A stretch of DNA of 10,452 nt, taken from assembly GCA_009781815.1 (NCBI GenBank), contig WQVB01000025.1:1-10452 (forward strand), read 5' to 3'. Positions 1-6,945 of this stretch are shown here, piece after piece. Source of the DNA: Defluviitaleaceae bacterium. Lineage in GTDB: Bacteria > Bacillota > Clostridia > Lachnospirales > WRAX01. Made by a program: the position numbers and the translations under genes. Numbering within the stretch: position 1 is the stretch's first letter; each line of letters begins with the position of its first letter. The notes under the pieces were generated by a model. That model did no database searches. It had not been told where the DNA came from and saw only the letters and a list, made by a program, of their open reading frames with translations.

Positions 1-1
1 T

Positions 2-667
2 ATAAAGCCAAAAACCCTAGGGCAAGAAAAATATGTAAAGCTTATTGAAAAAAACATTGTAACCTTCGGTGTGGGCCCTGCTGGCACAGGCAAAACATAC
101 CTTGCCATGGCAATGGCCATTGCTGCCTTTAAACGAGGAGACATCACCCGCATCATCTTAACCCGCCCAGCTATTGAAGCTGGCGAAAACTTAGGTTTTT
201 TGCCAGGGGATTTGCAACAAAAAGTCGACCCTTACCTCCGCCCTTTATACGACGCATTGTATGAGATAATGGGGCCAGAGACCTTTGCAAGGCATATGGA
301 AAAGGGTGCCATAGAGGTAGCCCCTCTAGCCTATATGCGAGGGCGAACGTTGGACAACTCCTTCATCATACTGGATGAGGCACAAAACACCACCGCCGCC
401 CAGATGAAGATGTTTTTAACCCGCATTGGCTTTGGCTCAAAAGTTATTATAACAGGCGATATAACCCAGATAGACCTGCCAAAAGACAAAAAATCAGGCC
501 TTAACGATGCTTTGGGCATTTTAGATAGCATCGAGGGCATTGGCATGTCTATCCTCACAAACAAAGATGTGGTGCGGCACCCCTTGGTGCAACGCATTAT
601 AACCGCTTATGATGAAAGGGAAGCAAATGAGCAAAAAACAAAAGAAAACTCGAAAAAAGGCAGGTAA
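2..667 (+). CDS. phoH: PhoH family P-loop NTPase, 5'-truncated by window edge
   Basis: PhoH proteins (YbeZ in E. coli) are cytoplasmic ATPases linked to RNA metabolism, often encoded beside YbeY. The reading frame is open from base 2 and already shows the family segment KPKTLGQEKYV, so the true start lies upstream; the GTG at 71 falls inside the Walker A strand and is not a start. In the visible 221 residues, Walker A GPAGTGKT is at about 25-32 and Walker B IILDEAQN has its Asp-Glu at about 125-126. The TRPAIEAGENLGFLPGD and ITGDITQIDLP blocks are typical. About 100 N-terminal residues are probably missing compared with the usual length of about 320. The 3' end overlaps pgpH by 41 nt, which suggests translational coupling. 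The family assignment is very secure; the precise cellular role is known only in outline. Confidence 0.95.
   Translation: MKPKTLGQEKYVKLIEKNIVTFGVGPAGTGKTYLAMAMAIAAFKRGDITRIILTRPAIEAGENLGFLPGDLQQKVDPYLRPLYDALYEIMGPETFARHMEKGAIEVAPLAYMRGRTLDNSFIILDEAQNTTAAQMKMFLTRIGFGSKVIITGDITQIDLPKDKKSGLNDALGILDSIEGIGMSILTNKDVVRHPLVQRIITAYDEREANEQKTKENSKKGR
615..620 (+). promoter_or_regulatory. Ribosome binding site for pgpH
   Basis: AAAGGG lies 6 nt before the ATG at 627, inside the end of phoH. It favours 627 over the in-frame ATGs at 609 and 612. Confidence 0.55.
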
Positions 668-2747
668 GTTCCCCCCTTATATTATCGTTTTGGCTTTGGT
701 GGCGTATGCGGCCTCTCTTCTTTTGGTTGGGCTTGATTTTATAAACCCTCCAACCTTTGATATCTCGGTGGGCATGCCCTCCCCTGCGGATTTTTCAGCA
801 CATAGGCAGGTTGAAGATGTCTACCGCACAAATATTAACAGGGATGCAGCTGCAGATGCAGTTTCACCGCAGTTTCAAATAGATGCGGCAATTAATGATG
901 AGATTTTAGAAAATTTAGAGGTTTTCTTTGCTTTGGTAGGCGTTTTAAGGGCAGAGCATAACCCCATTTTGTCGCCTTTTGACCCTCTCCTACACCAAGA
1001 TAGAGAGCCCCCTGTTATAGACCCGTCTAGGGTCAATGTGCCTTTAGACCAGCAAGATTTAGAGCATATGGTAGCAGGAGATAGCCCAACATTTGCCCGC
1101 TTTATAGAGGCCTTAACCTACGAAGTGCAAACGATTTTAGAGGCTAATATAACATCAGACACAGCCCTAACCCCTTATATAGCAACTTTGCAAGTAAACC
1201 TTTTAGGGAGCGGCCTTGATAACGTGCATGCCCATGTAGGCTATGTTGTTGCAAGCCAATTTTTGCGACCTAATATGGTGATAAATGAGGCAGAGACGGA
1301 GCGTTTGCGAGCAGAGGCTGCTGCAGAAGCTGATGTGCTATTTTTTCAAATGGGTGAAAGTATTGTGCGTGCTGGCGATATAGTTAACCAGCGAATTTTT
1401 ATGGCTCTAACCGAGCTTGGCTACCTTGGCGTTAACATGGCAGAGTTTCTAACCAGCATCCTCGGCAGCTTTTTTGCCATCACCATAATCTTTGTTATTT
1501 TAATATTATATCTCCACCTTTTTATGCCTGAAATTATTAAAAACAAAAAACAGGCCTTTTTGCTATTTACTCTTTATGTGCTTGCCATCACCCTCATCCG
1601 TTTGATGGTGCCTTTGCCTTTCTATTTTACGCCTATTATGCTCTTTGCCATTTTGTGTGCTATTTTGATAGACACTCGCCTATCCATCCTTTTGGTTATC
1701 ATCACCTCGTCTATCTCTTTGATTATAGAGCCTATGGGTACATCTGCCGCCATATATGCCCTTGTTAATGGTGTTTTTGCTGCCCTTATAGCCAAGCGTA
1801 TTGTTGTACGCTCTAATATGTGGGCTGCGGCTATTATTTTTATATTACTTAACGCACTTATGGTTGTTGTTAGTTACTTCTTGTTTGGGCAAGTTGTGTT
1901 TGATGAGATTGTTACATCTATTATAATGGCTATGATAGGCGGTGTTATGACAATAACCCTTGCATATGGCTCCCTACCCCTTTGGGAGAGCTTTTTCTCC
2001 GTGGTTACACAAAACACCCTGCTTGAGCTAACAGACCCTAACAACCCCCTCCTCCGCCGTTTGTTGATTGAAACGCCTGGCACATATCATCACTCCCTAG
2101 TGGTTGCAAACCTTTCCGAAGCCGCTTGTTATGATATTGGGGCAAACCACGTGTTGGCAAGGGTTGGGGCTTATTATCACGACATTGGCAAGATGACATA
2201 CCCTCAATATTTCGCCGAAAATCAAACGGATTTTAACCCTCACGACACTCTACCCCCTCGTAAAAGCGTAGAGGTGATAAACCAGCATATAACGGGTGGT
2301 CTTGTGCTTGCCCAAACATACAAGCTACCCTCTATAGTTAAAAACTTTATTGAGGAGCATCACGGCACGTCAATGTTAAAGGTATTTTTTCATAAAGAGC
2401 AAATAGCAAACCCTGATATTGAAGTTAGCGAGGTTGATTTTAGATATAAGCACCGCATCCCCCAAAGCCCTGAAACGGCTGTGGTTATGCTGGCAGACAC
2501 CTGTGAGGCCGCCGTTCGCTCCGTTTTTGGTAAGGGAGAAAAAAAGCTGGAAGAGATGGAGGCTTTTGTTCGCCGCCTTATAAAAGACAAGCTAGACGAT
2601 GGGCAGCTAGACGCCTCTGGCCTTGCTATTAAAGATTTAGACACCATAGCCCTTTCTTTTATGCGGGTGTTTAAGGGTATGCATCATGATAGGGTGCCTT
2701 ACCCATCTATTGAAGAAACAAATGAAGGAGCAAACTCCAATGGATAA
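627..2747 (+). CDS. pgpH: Cyclic-di-AMP phosphodiesterase PgpH (7TM-HD family, YqfF-like)
   Basis: Predicted membrane HD-domain hydrolase. Characterised PgpH proteins degrade the second messenger c-di-AMP to pApA, which affects osmotic and wall homeostasis. The 706-residue protein has a lysine-rich N-terminus, one membrane segment (about 17-37), a large extracytoplasmic domain (about 40-270), a block of hydrophobic helices (about 275-470) and a cytoplasmic HD domain. Metal-binding motifs are visible: HH at about 488-489 in PGTYHHSLV, HD at about 518-519 in YYHDIGKM, HH in EEHHGTS, and the late Asp in MLADTCEAA. The ATG at 627 is preferred because AAAGGG precedes it by 6 nt and the protein then begins MSKKQKK; upstream in-frame ATGs at 609 and 612 lack a site. 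It overlaps phoH by 41 nt and ybeY by 8 nt. Family certain; c-di-AMP specificity is inferred from the family. Confidence 0.94.
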   Translation: MSKKQKKTRKKAGKFPPYIIVLALVAYAASLLLVGLDFINPPTFDISVGMPSPADFSAHRQVEDVYRTNINRDAAADAVSPQFQIDAAINDEILENLEVFFALVGVLRAEHNPILSPFDPLLHQDREPPVIDPSRVNVPLDQQDLEHMVAGDSPTFARFIEALTYEVQTILEANITSDTALTPYIATLQVNLLGSGLDNVHAHVGYVVASQFLRPNMVINEAETERLRAEAAAEADVLFFQMGESIVRAGDIVNQRIFMALTELGYLGVNMAEFLTSILGSFFAITIIFVILILYLHLFMPEIIKNKKQAFLLFTLYVLAITLIRLMVPLPFYFTPIMLFAILCAILIDTRLSILLVIITSSISLIIEPMGTSAAIYALVNGVFAALIAKRIVVRSNMWAAAIIFILLNALMVVVSYFLFGQVVFDEIVTSIIMAMIGGVMTITLAYGSLPLWESFFSVVTQNTLLELTDPNNPLLRRLLIETPGTYHHSLVVANLSEAACYDIGANHVLARVGAYYHDIGKMTYPQYFAENQTDFNPHDTLPPRKSVEVINQHITGGLVLAQTYKLPSIVKNFIEEHHGTSMLKVFFHKEQIANPDIEVSEVDFRYKHRIPQSPETAVVMLADTCEAAVRSVFGKGEKKLEEMEAFVRRLIKDKLDDGQLDASGLAIKDLDTIALSFMRVFKGMHHDRVPYPSIEETNEGANSNG
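2724..2730 (+). promoter_or_regulatory. Ribosome binding site deciding the ybeY start
   Basis: GAAGGAG sits 9 nt before the ATG at 2740 and inside the end of pgpH. It fixes the ybeY start at 2740 rather than at the longer in-frame ATG at 2686, which would add 18 residues that do not look like the family. Confidence 0.8.
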
Positions 2748-3201
2748 ATGGGATTTTCTAATCACAAACAACACTGATGAAGATTTAACCGCCTTTGAGA
2801 ATTTGGCAAAAAAGGCTTTTTTAACAACCCTTGAGGCAGAGGGCATTGTAGCCAATGGTGAAATATCAATTTTATTTATAAATGATGAGGAGATGCAACA
2901 AATCAACAAAACCCATCGAGGCAAAGATGCCCCCACAGACGTTTTGTCTTTCCCTCAATATGACCAGATTGAGGATGGGGAGGATGCTTTTTTGATGCTT
3001 GGGGATATTGTTGTAAGTATGGACACAGCCAAAAAGCAGGCTACAGAGCTTAACCACAGCCTAGAGCGTGAGGTGGCCTTTTTAATTGTTCACGGCACTT
3101 TGCATTTGCTAGGTTATGACCATGAAACTCAAGAAGAAGAAGACGAGATGACAGCCTTGCAAGAAGAGATTTTGACGAAGATAGACCTTGGGGTGAATTA
3201 G
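2740..3201 (+). CDS. ybeY: Endoribonuclease / rRNA maturation factor YbeY
   Basis: YbeY is a conserved zinc-dependent protein of the UPF0054 family involved in 16S rRNA 3'-end maturation and ribosome quality control in the cytoplasm. The 153-residue length is typical. The signature HGTLHLLGYDHE carries the three metal-binding histidines at residues 118, 122 and 128, and the upstream block TDVLSFPQ (about 66-73) is also diagnostic. The start at 2740 is supported by a strong Shine-Dalgarno site and by the normal family N-terminus. The gene overlaps the pgpH stop by 8 nt and is followed after one base by coaB. The phoH-pgpH-ybeY order is common in Firmicutes, but the dgkA/cdd/era genes that often follow are not here. 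Very confident assignment. Confidence 0.96.
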   Translation: MDKWDFLITNNTDEDLTAFENLAKKAFLTTLEAEGIVANGEISILFINDEEMQQINKTHRGKDAPTDVLSFPQYDQIEDGEDAFLMLGDIVVSMDTAKKQATELNHSLEREVAFLIVHGTLHLLGYDHETQEEEDEMTALQEEILTKIDLGVN

Positions 3202-3202
3202 C

Positions 3203-3856
3203 ATGAACGTGCTTATAACCGCAGGAGGCACAACCGAGAAAATTGACAGCGTGCGAGGCATCACCAACCACTCTACAGGGGCTATGGGGACTAACCTTGC
3301 CTATGCTTTTATGGAGGCTGGTTGTGAGGTTTTTTATATTAGAAGTAAAACAGCCATAACCCCCAGCTGCTGCATCACCAACCAATATATCATAGACGAT
3401 GCGTCAAGTCTCGAAGCTACTATTTTAGATATTTTAAGCAAACATAAAATCCACATAATCATCCACGCTATGGCGGTTTCGGACTATGCTGTGGCAAGCG
3501 TAAAATCACCTTGCGGGGTGGATTTGACCAATAGCCACAAAATAAGCTCTAACCACGAGGAGATAAATATCACCCTCACCAAGACAAAAAAGATAATATC
3601 TATTTTGCGACCAAACGCACCAGATGCCGTGATTATAGGTTTTAAGCTAACCAGCGGCAAAGGCGAGTGTGAGATGATGAATATTGCATATCAGCTGCTT
3701 TTAAAAAACCAGCTAGACTATGTGCTGGCAAACGATGCGGCAAATGTGGGTGATAACCATAAAGGCTGGTTGATTGATAAGGAGAAAAATCACACAACCC
3801 ATATAGGTAAAGATAAAATCGCCCAGGCTATTGTGAGTGTAGCGTTGCCCCTCTAG
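3203..3856 (+). CDS. coaB: Phosphopantothenate-cysteine ligase, stand-alone CoaB (streptococcal type)
   Basis: CoaB joins cysteine to 4'-phosphopantothenate, using a nucleotide triphosphate, in the second step from pantothenate to coenzyme A. Most bacteria carry it as the C-terminal half of a CoaBC fusion; this 217-residue protein is a stand-alone form like that of streptococci. Visible marks are the N-terminal LITAGGTTEKIDSVR loop, ITNHSTGAMG (conserved Asn at residue 22), HAMAVSDY (about 88-95), HKISS with the conserved Lys at 113, VIIGFKLTSG, and VLANDAAN near the C-terminus. ATG 3203 lies one base after the ybeY stop and has GGGGTG 7 nt upstream, so it is probably expressed with ybeY. Its partner CoaC is encoded next but across a 345-bp repeat block. 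No truncation is seen. Confidence 0.93.
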   Translation: MNVLITAGGTTEKIDSVRGITNHSTGAMGTNLAYAFMEAGCEVFYIRSKTAITPSCCITNQYIIDDASSLEATILDILSKHKIHIIIHAMAVSDYAVASVKSPCGVDLTNSHKISSNHEEINITLTKTKKIISILRPNAPDAVIIGFKLTSGKGECEMMNIAYQLLLKNQLDYVLANDAANVGDNHKGWLIDKEKNHTTHIGKDKIAQAIVSVALPL

Positions 3857-3870
3857 GTGGGTCATCCCTA

Positions 3871-4022
3871 CCCTACCGTCATCCCGTGCCACCCAGCCTG
3901 CCCCGTACTCCGATACGGGGTCATCCCGTGCTTGACACGGGATCTAATTGGAGAAGGGCAGGCTTAGTTGGGTGTCTACTATCATACATAGATCCCGTGT
4001 CAATCACGGGATGACGGTAGGG
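3871..4022 (+). repeat. Nested palindromic element 1 (REP/MITE-like), copy between coaB and coaC
   Basis: The outer arms are a perfect 18-bp inverted repeat, 3871-3888 (starts CCCTACCGTC) against 4005-4022. Inside, CACCCA/GCCTGCCC at 3890-3903 pairs with 3956-3974 apart from a small bulge, and CTCCG can fold onto the following CGGGG. Two core hairpins in opposite orientation, 3920-3946 and 3989-4015, are inverted copies with one mismatch; each has the stem ATCCCGTG/CACGGGAT. No coding frame or transposase is present. The segment 3889-3957 recurs at 6946-7014. The element could act as a transcript-folding signal or as a non-autonomous mobile repeat; the sequence alone does not decide between these. 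Confidence 0.85.
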
Positions 4023-4033
4023 AATTAGGCTCG

Positions 4034-4123
4034 TCATTGCGGACTTGATCCGCAATCTCACTATACCGATCGCTAAAAAATAACGATGGCAGACTTAGAG
4101 ATTACGGATCAAGTCCGCAATGA
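4034..4123 (+). repeat. Inverted pair of palindromic cores, TGCGGA stem variant
   Basis: The core at 4034-4059 (stem ATTGCGGA, loop CTTGA, stem TCCGCAAT) is matched by an inverted copy at 4098-4123 with one mismatch, separated by 38 bp. It shares the TCAT and ATCT flanks and the CTTGA loop with the cores in elements 1 and 3 but has a different stem sequence. The spacer holds no recognisable gene. Confidence 0.8.
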
Positions 4124-4148
4124 CTACCTCGAGTAATCAGCATAGGGA

Positions 4149-4173
4149 TATCCCGCATCAAGCACGGGATGAC
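4149..4173 (+). repeat. Solo palindromic core, degenerate, reverse orientation
   Basis: On the minus strand this reads GTCATCCCGTG, loop CTTGA, then TGCGGGATA, so it is one core of the CCCGTG type with two base differences in the far arm and one at its edge. It lies 28 bp before the coaC-dnaD start and is the last recognisable repeat in this intergenic region. Confidence 0.7.
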
Positions 4174-4201
4174 GATGGTGCAGTAAAGAAAGGATAAAAC
4201 C

Positions 4202-5479
4202 ATGGAACAAAAAAATATAATCTTAGGCATCACAGGCTCTATCGCCGCTTATAAAGGGGCGGAGCTTGCAAATTTGCTAACCAAAGAAGGCAAGGCCGTT
4301 CACGCAATTATGACAAAAGCTGGCATGGAGTTTATAACCCCTCTCACCCTTAAATCCCTAACGAAGCAGCGTGTATACCACGACATGTTTGACGAGGTGG
4401 CGTATGAGGATATTCGCCATATATCTCTAGCAAAGCGGGCAGATGTTTTCGTCATAGCCCCAGCCACAGCCAACATCATAGGCAAAATAGCAAGCGGCAT
4501 TGCGGATGACATGCTGTCAACGGTTGTAATGGCAACCACAGCCCCCGTTATCATTTGCCCTGCCATGAACACGGCAATGTATGAAAACCCCATTGTGCAG
4601 CAAAACATCAAGAAGCTTGAGAGTGTGGGCTATATCTTTGTAGAGCCAAAAGAAAGCAGGCTAGCTTGTGGAGACCTTGGCAAAGGTGCTATGGCTGATG
4701 TGGCAGTTATTGTAGATAAAATCAACCATGTGCTTGGGGTGGCGGCTGATGCAAGCTCTAAACCAAAATATACCCCAACCCAAACCGCCCAATACTCTTT
4801 AGAGGATGTGGCAGAGCATTTAAATGACCCTCAAATAGCCCAACTTTTTGCCCGTGTGGAGGATATTTGGGGCAAGCTGCTAAAAGATAGCGAAAGGCAG
4901 ATGTACCTTGGCTTTTATGAGGATTTGGGCTTGCCTATTGATGTTATTGAGTTTTTGCTGCATTATTGTATCGACATGGGCAAGAAAAACAACAACTACA
5001 TCCAAACAGTAGCACAAAACTGGGCTGATGAGGGCATTTTCACCAAAGAGGCTGCCGCAGAGCATGTTCGCCTTTTTAATAACGAATATAGAGAGATTTT
5101 GCGATATTTTGGCATAGTTGGTAGAGAGCCTATAGCTAAAGAAGTGGAGTATATGAAAAGGTGGCTGGTTGAGGATGGTTTTAGTATGAGCATCATCCAA
5201 ATAGCGGCTGAAAAGGCCATAACAAACACAGCCAAAGCACCCCTAGCCTATGCTGACGGCATTTTGAATAAATATAAAGAATCGGGCATCACAACGGTAG
5301 CTCAAATCGAAGCTCTTGAAAAAGATTATTATGACAATATAAAATCTTTCAAACGCCCCACGGCAAAGAAGGCAAAACCAGCCGCAAAAACCGCACAAAA
5401 CTATAAAGGCCGCAAGTGGGATTACGAAAAGCTAGCACAAATGGAAAAAAGCTATATAGATAAAAAGGTAGGAAAATAG
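4202..5479 (+). CDS. CoaC-DnaD fusion: phosphopantothenoylcysteine decarboxylase domain joined to DnaD C-terminal domains
   Basis: Residues 1-178 form a complete HFCD-family flavoprotein, CoaC, which decarboxylates phosphopantothenoylcysteine to 4'-phosphopantetheine with FMN. It shows GITGSIAAYKG at the N-terminus, the catalytic His at 73 in IRHISL, PAMN with Asn 123, and the substrate-clamp Cys 156 in LACGDLGKGAM. A normal stand-alone CoaC ends about here. The frame instead continues without a stop into about 240 residues that resemble the C-terminal part of clostridial DnaD-domain proteins: an interdomain linker (about 185-206), a first DnaB_2/DnaD domain (about 207-285, with VAQNWADEGI), a second (about 300-372, with KRWLVEDGFSMSIIQIA), a basic Ala/Lys/Pro linker and a YKGRKWDYEKL tail. 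The usual N-terminal winged-helix half of DnaD is absent. AGGA lies 7 nt before ATG 4202. A helicase-loader gene follows after 3 bp. Each domain call is confident; that the fusion is biologically real rather than an assembly error is less certain. Confidence 0.88.
   Translation: MEQKNIILGITGSIAAYKGAELANLLTKEGKAVHAIMTKAGMEFITPLTLKSLTKQRVYHDMFDEVAYEDIRHISLAKRADVFVIAPATANIIGKIASGIADDMLSTVVMATTAPVIICPAMNTAMYENPIVQQNIKKLESVGYIFVEPKESRLACGDLGKGAMADVAVIVDKINHVLGVAADASSKPKYTPTQTAQYSLEDVAEHLNDPQIAQLFARVEDIWGKLLKDSERQMYLGFYEDLGLPIDVIEFLLHYCIDMGKKNNNYIQTVAQNWADEGIFTKEAAAEHVRLFNNEYREILRYFGIVGREPIAKEVEYMKRWLVEDGFSMSIIQIAAEKAITNTAKAPLAYADGILNKYKESGITTVAQIEALEKDYYDNIKSFKRPTAKKAKPAAKTAQNYKGRKWDYEKLAQMEKSYIDKKVGK
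5466..5473 (+). promoter_or_regulatory. Ribosome binding site for the helicase-loader gene
   Basis: AGGTAGGA ends 9 nt before ATG 5483 and lies inside the last codons of the upstream fusion gene, so the two genes are probably translated from one message. Confidence 0.6.
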
Positions 5480-5482
5480 GCC

Positions 5483-6469
5483 ATGAAAGAAATCTATAAA
5501 GAAGTGATACGAGATTTTGAAAAGAGCAAGCTGGCATCTGAAAAAGCTTTTGAAAAAAAGCAGATGGAGCTTTATATGCGTATCCCTCGTGTTGCTGAAA
5601 TCGACAAAGAAATGGCAGATTTAGGCCTTAGGCTGGCTCAGATGATTTTAAACCGTGATGCTGCAGAAGGCAACGCCCAAGCCATAAAAGAAGAGCAAAA
5701 AGCCCTAACAAGAGAAAAAGATGCTTTGTTATACGAAAACGGCTATGATGAGGGCTTTTTTGATGAGGCTTTCAGTTGCCAAAAATGTCAAGACAAAGGC
5801 AAGCTAGACAATAAATATTGTAGCTGCTTTAAGCAATCCATCATATCTAAATATTTTGAAATGTCAAACCTTGGCAAGTCTCTTGAAAACGAAAATTTTG
5901 ATGCTTTTAATATTAATTATTATTCGGATATTGTTGACCCTTCCTACGGTATGAGCCCTAAAGACAATATGGCACGCATTTGGACCATATCTTTAAATTT
6001 TGTTGAAAGCTTTGGCTCGCAATTTGAAAACCTGCTGCTGCATGGCGATACAGGCCTTGGCAAAACCTTTTTGTCAAACTGCATAGCAAAAGAGTTGCTA
6101 AGCCGTGGCCACACCGTGCTTTACACTGGTGCTGGGCAGCTTTTTCGCAAGGTGGAAGACGCCCGCTTTAGTAGGGGTGAAGACCCTCTAGCCCCTCATT
6201 TTGTGTCTATGGCGTATGATGTAGACTTGCTTATAATTGATGATTTGGGCACAGAATTTGCCACAACTGTAACAAAGGCTGAAATGTTCAACTTTGTCAA
6301 CAAACGGCTTTTAGACAAAAAGCCAACCATAATCTCCACTAATCTATCCCCTTCAGATTTTGAAGATTTTTATACAGACCGCATCACCTCACGGTTTTTT
6401 GGAGAGTATACCTTTTTACACTTTTTTGGAGACGATATAAGAATCGCTAAAAAACATGGTATGTTATAG
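5483..6469 (+). CDS. DnaI/DnaC-like AAA+ ATPase, putative replicative helicase loader
   Basis: Members of this family (DnaI in Bacillus, DnaC in E. coli, IstB-like) use ATP to load the replicative helicase onto DNA. The 328-residue protein has a charged helical N-terminal region (1-95) with coiled-coil character, then a four-cysteine zinc-finger-like motif (C99, C102, C113, C115) as in DnaI-type loaders, and a C-terminal AAA+ domain. Walker A GDTGLGKT is at 188-195, Walker B LLIIDDLG at about 249-256, sensor-1 ISTN at about 284-287, and arginine-finger candidates lie in TDRITSRFFG (R300, R304). It follows the DnaD-containing fusion gene after 3 bp, matching the dnaD-dnaC pair I know from Clostridia. 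No IS21 transposase gene lies beside it, so an IstB role is unlikely. It could be the housekeeping loader or an accessory one. Confidence 0.9.
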   Translation: MKEIYKEVIRDFEKSKLASEKAFEKKQMELYMRIPRVAEIDKEMADLGLRLAQMILNRDAAEGNAQAIKEEQKALTREKDALLYENGYDEGFFDEAFSCQKCQDKGKLDNKYCSCFKQSIISKYFEMSNLGKSLENENFDAFNINYYSDIVDPSYGMSPKDNMARIWTISLNFVESFGSQFENLLLHGDTGLGKTFLSNCIAKELLSRGHTVLYTGAGQLFRKVEDARFSRGEDPLAPHFVSMAYDVDLLIIDDLGTEFATTVTKAEMFNFVNKRLLDKKPTIISTNLSPSDFEDFYTDRITSRFFGEYTFLHFFGDDIRIAKKHGML

Positions 6470-6505
6470 CACATAAAAAGCACATTATATGGCAAAGCTA
6501 TACCC

Positions 6506-6901
6506 ATGATTATGCGATTTATTGTTTTTGGTATGTTGGGGCTGGCTATGGAAGGCATCTGGACTGGTCTAGGCTCCCTTAAAAATAAAGATTTAAAAGC
6601 CACCTCTAAAAGCTCTATTTGGATGTTTTTTATATACGGCATGGCTTCTTTTTTCACGCCTTTGATTGACATTATACTTGTTTTGCATTGGGCTGTGCGT
6701 GGTTTGATATATGCTTTTATAATCTTCGCTTTAGAGTATATTTTTGGTCGAGCCTTAAAAAGGTGGGATGCCTGCCCGTGGGATTATTCTCACATTCGCT
6801 TTAATGTGCATGGGGTTATAAGGCTTGATTATTTGCCCGTATGGGCTTTTGTGGGGTTTTTTATGGAGTATATTTATATTAATTTTTTATTGGGTTTGTA
6901 G
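6506..6901 (+). CDS. Small membrane protein, putative ABC-transporter type IV / CmpB-like family
   Basis: A 131-residue hydrophobic protein with about four membrane segments: near 1-20, 36-58, 62-82 and 108-130. The pattern WDYSHIRFNVHGVIRLDYLPVW followed by a Gly and Glu in the last helix (FVGFFMEY) is characteristic of the family labelled putative ABC-transporter type IV (PF06541, CmpB-like), common in Clostridia and of unproven function. No ATP-binding subunit is nearby, so an actual transport role is not supported here. The start is ATG 6506 or ATG 6512; neither has a convincing Shine-Dalgarno site, and the in-frame stop of the helicase-loader gene at 6467-6469 excludes a long extension. 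It lies 36 bp downstream of that gene and may be co-transcribed. Family moderately confident, function unknown. Confidence 0.75.
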   Translation: MIMRFIVFGMLGLAMEGIWTGLGSLKNKDLKATSKSSIWMFFIYGMASFFTPLIDIILVLHWAVRGLIYAFIIFALEYIFGRALKRWDACPWDYSHIRFNVHGVIRLDYLPVWAFVGFFMEYIYINFLLGL

Positions 6902-6945
6902 TTGTTATCTTCCTTCATCCTAAATTCAAGTATCATCATCCCGAA

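Noticed and set aside
71..73. GTG at 71 as the phoH start codon
   Set aside because: It lies inside the Walker A strand, and the upstream frame back to base 2 encodes conserved PhoH sequence (KPKTLGQ), so the gene is simply cut by the window edge.
2686..2739. Longer ybeY starting at 2686
   Set aside because: The extra 18 residues do not resemble the family, and the strong ribosome site GAAGGAG points to ATG 2740.
3932..3958. TTGACA inside the repeat core as a promoter for coaC
   Set aside because: The hexamer is part of the palindrome loop and stem; about 17 bases downstream there is only AGGGCA, not a plausible -10 box.
3857..4201. CRISPR array in the repeat-rich spacer
   Set aside because: The units are inverted pairs with differing stems and irregular spacing, not regularly spaced direct repeats with unique spacers, and no cas genes are near.
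4739..4741. Internal GTG as a separate start for the DnaD part of the fusion
   Set aside because: The nearby G-rich stretch is weak as a ribosome site, and the reading frame is continuous with CoaC. It cannot be fully excluded, but a single fused product is simpler.
5483..6469. IstB-type transposition helper of IS21
   Set aside because: No transposase gene or IS ends flank it, and the four-cysteine motif plus the adjacent DnaD domains fit a chromosomal helicase loader better.
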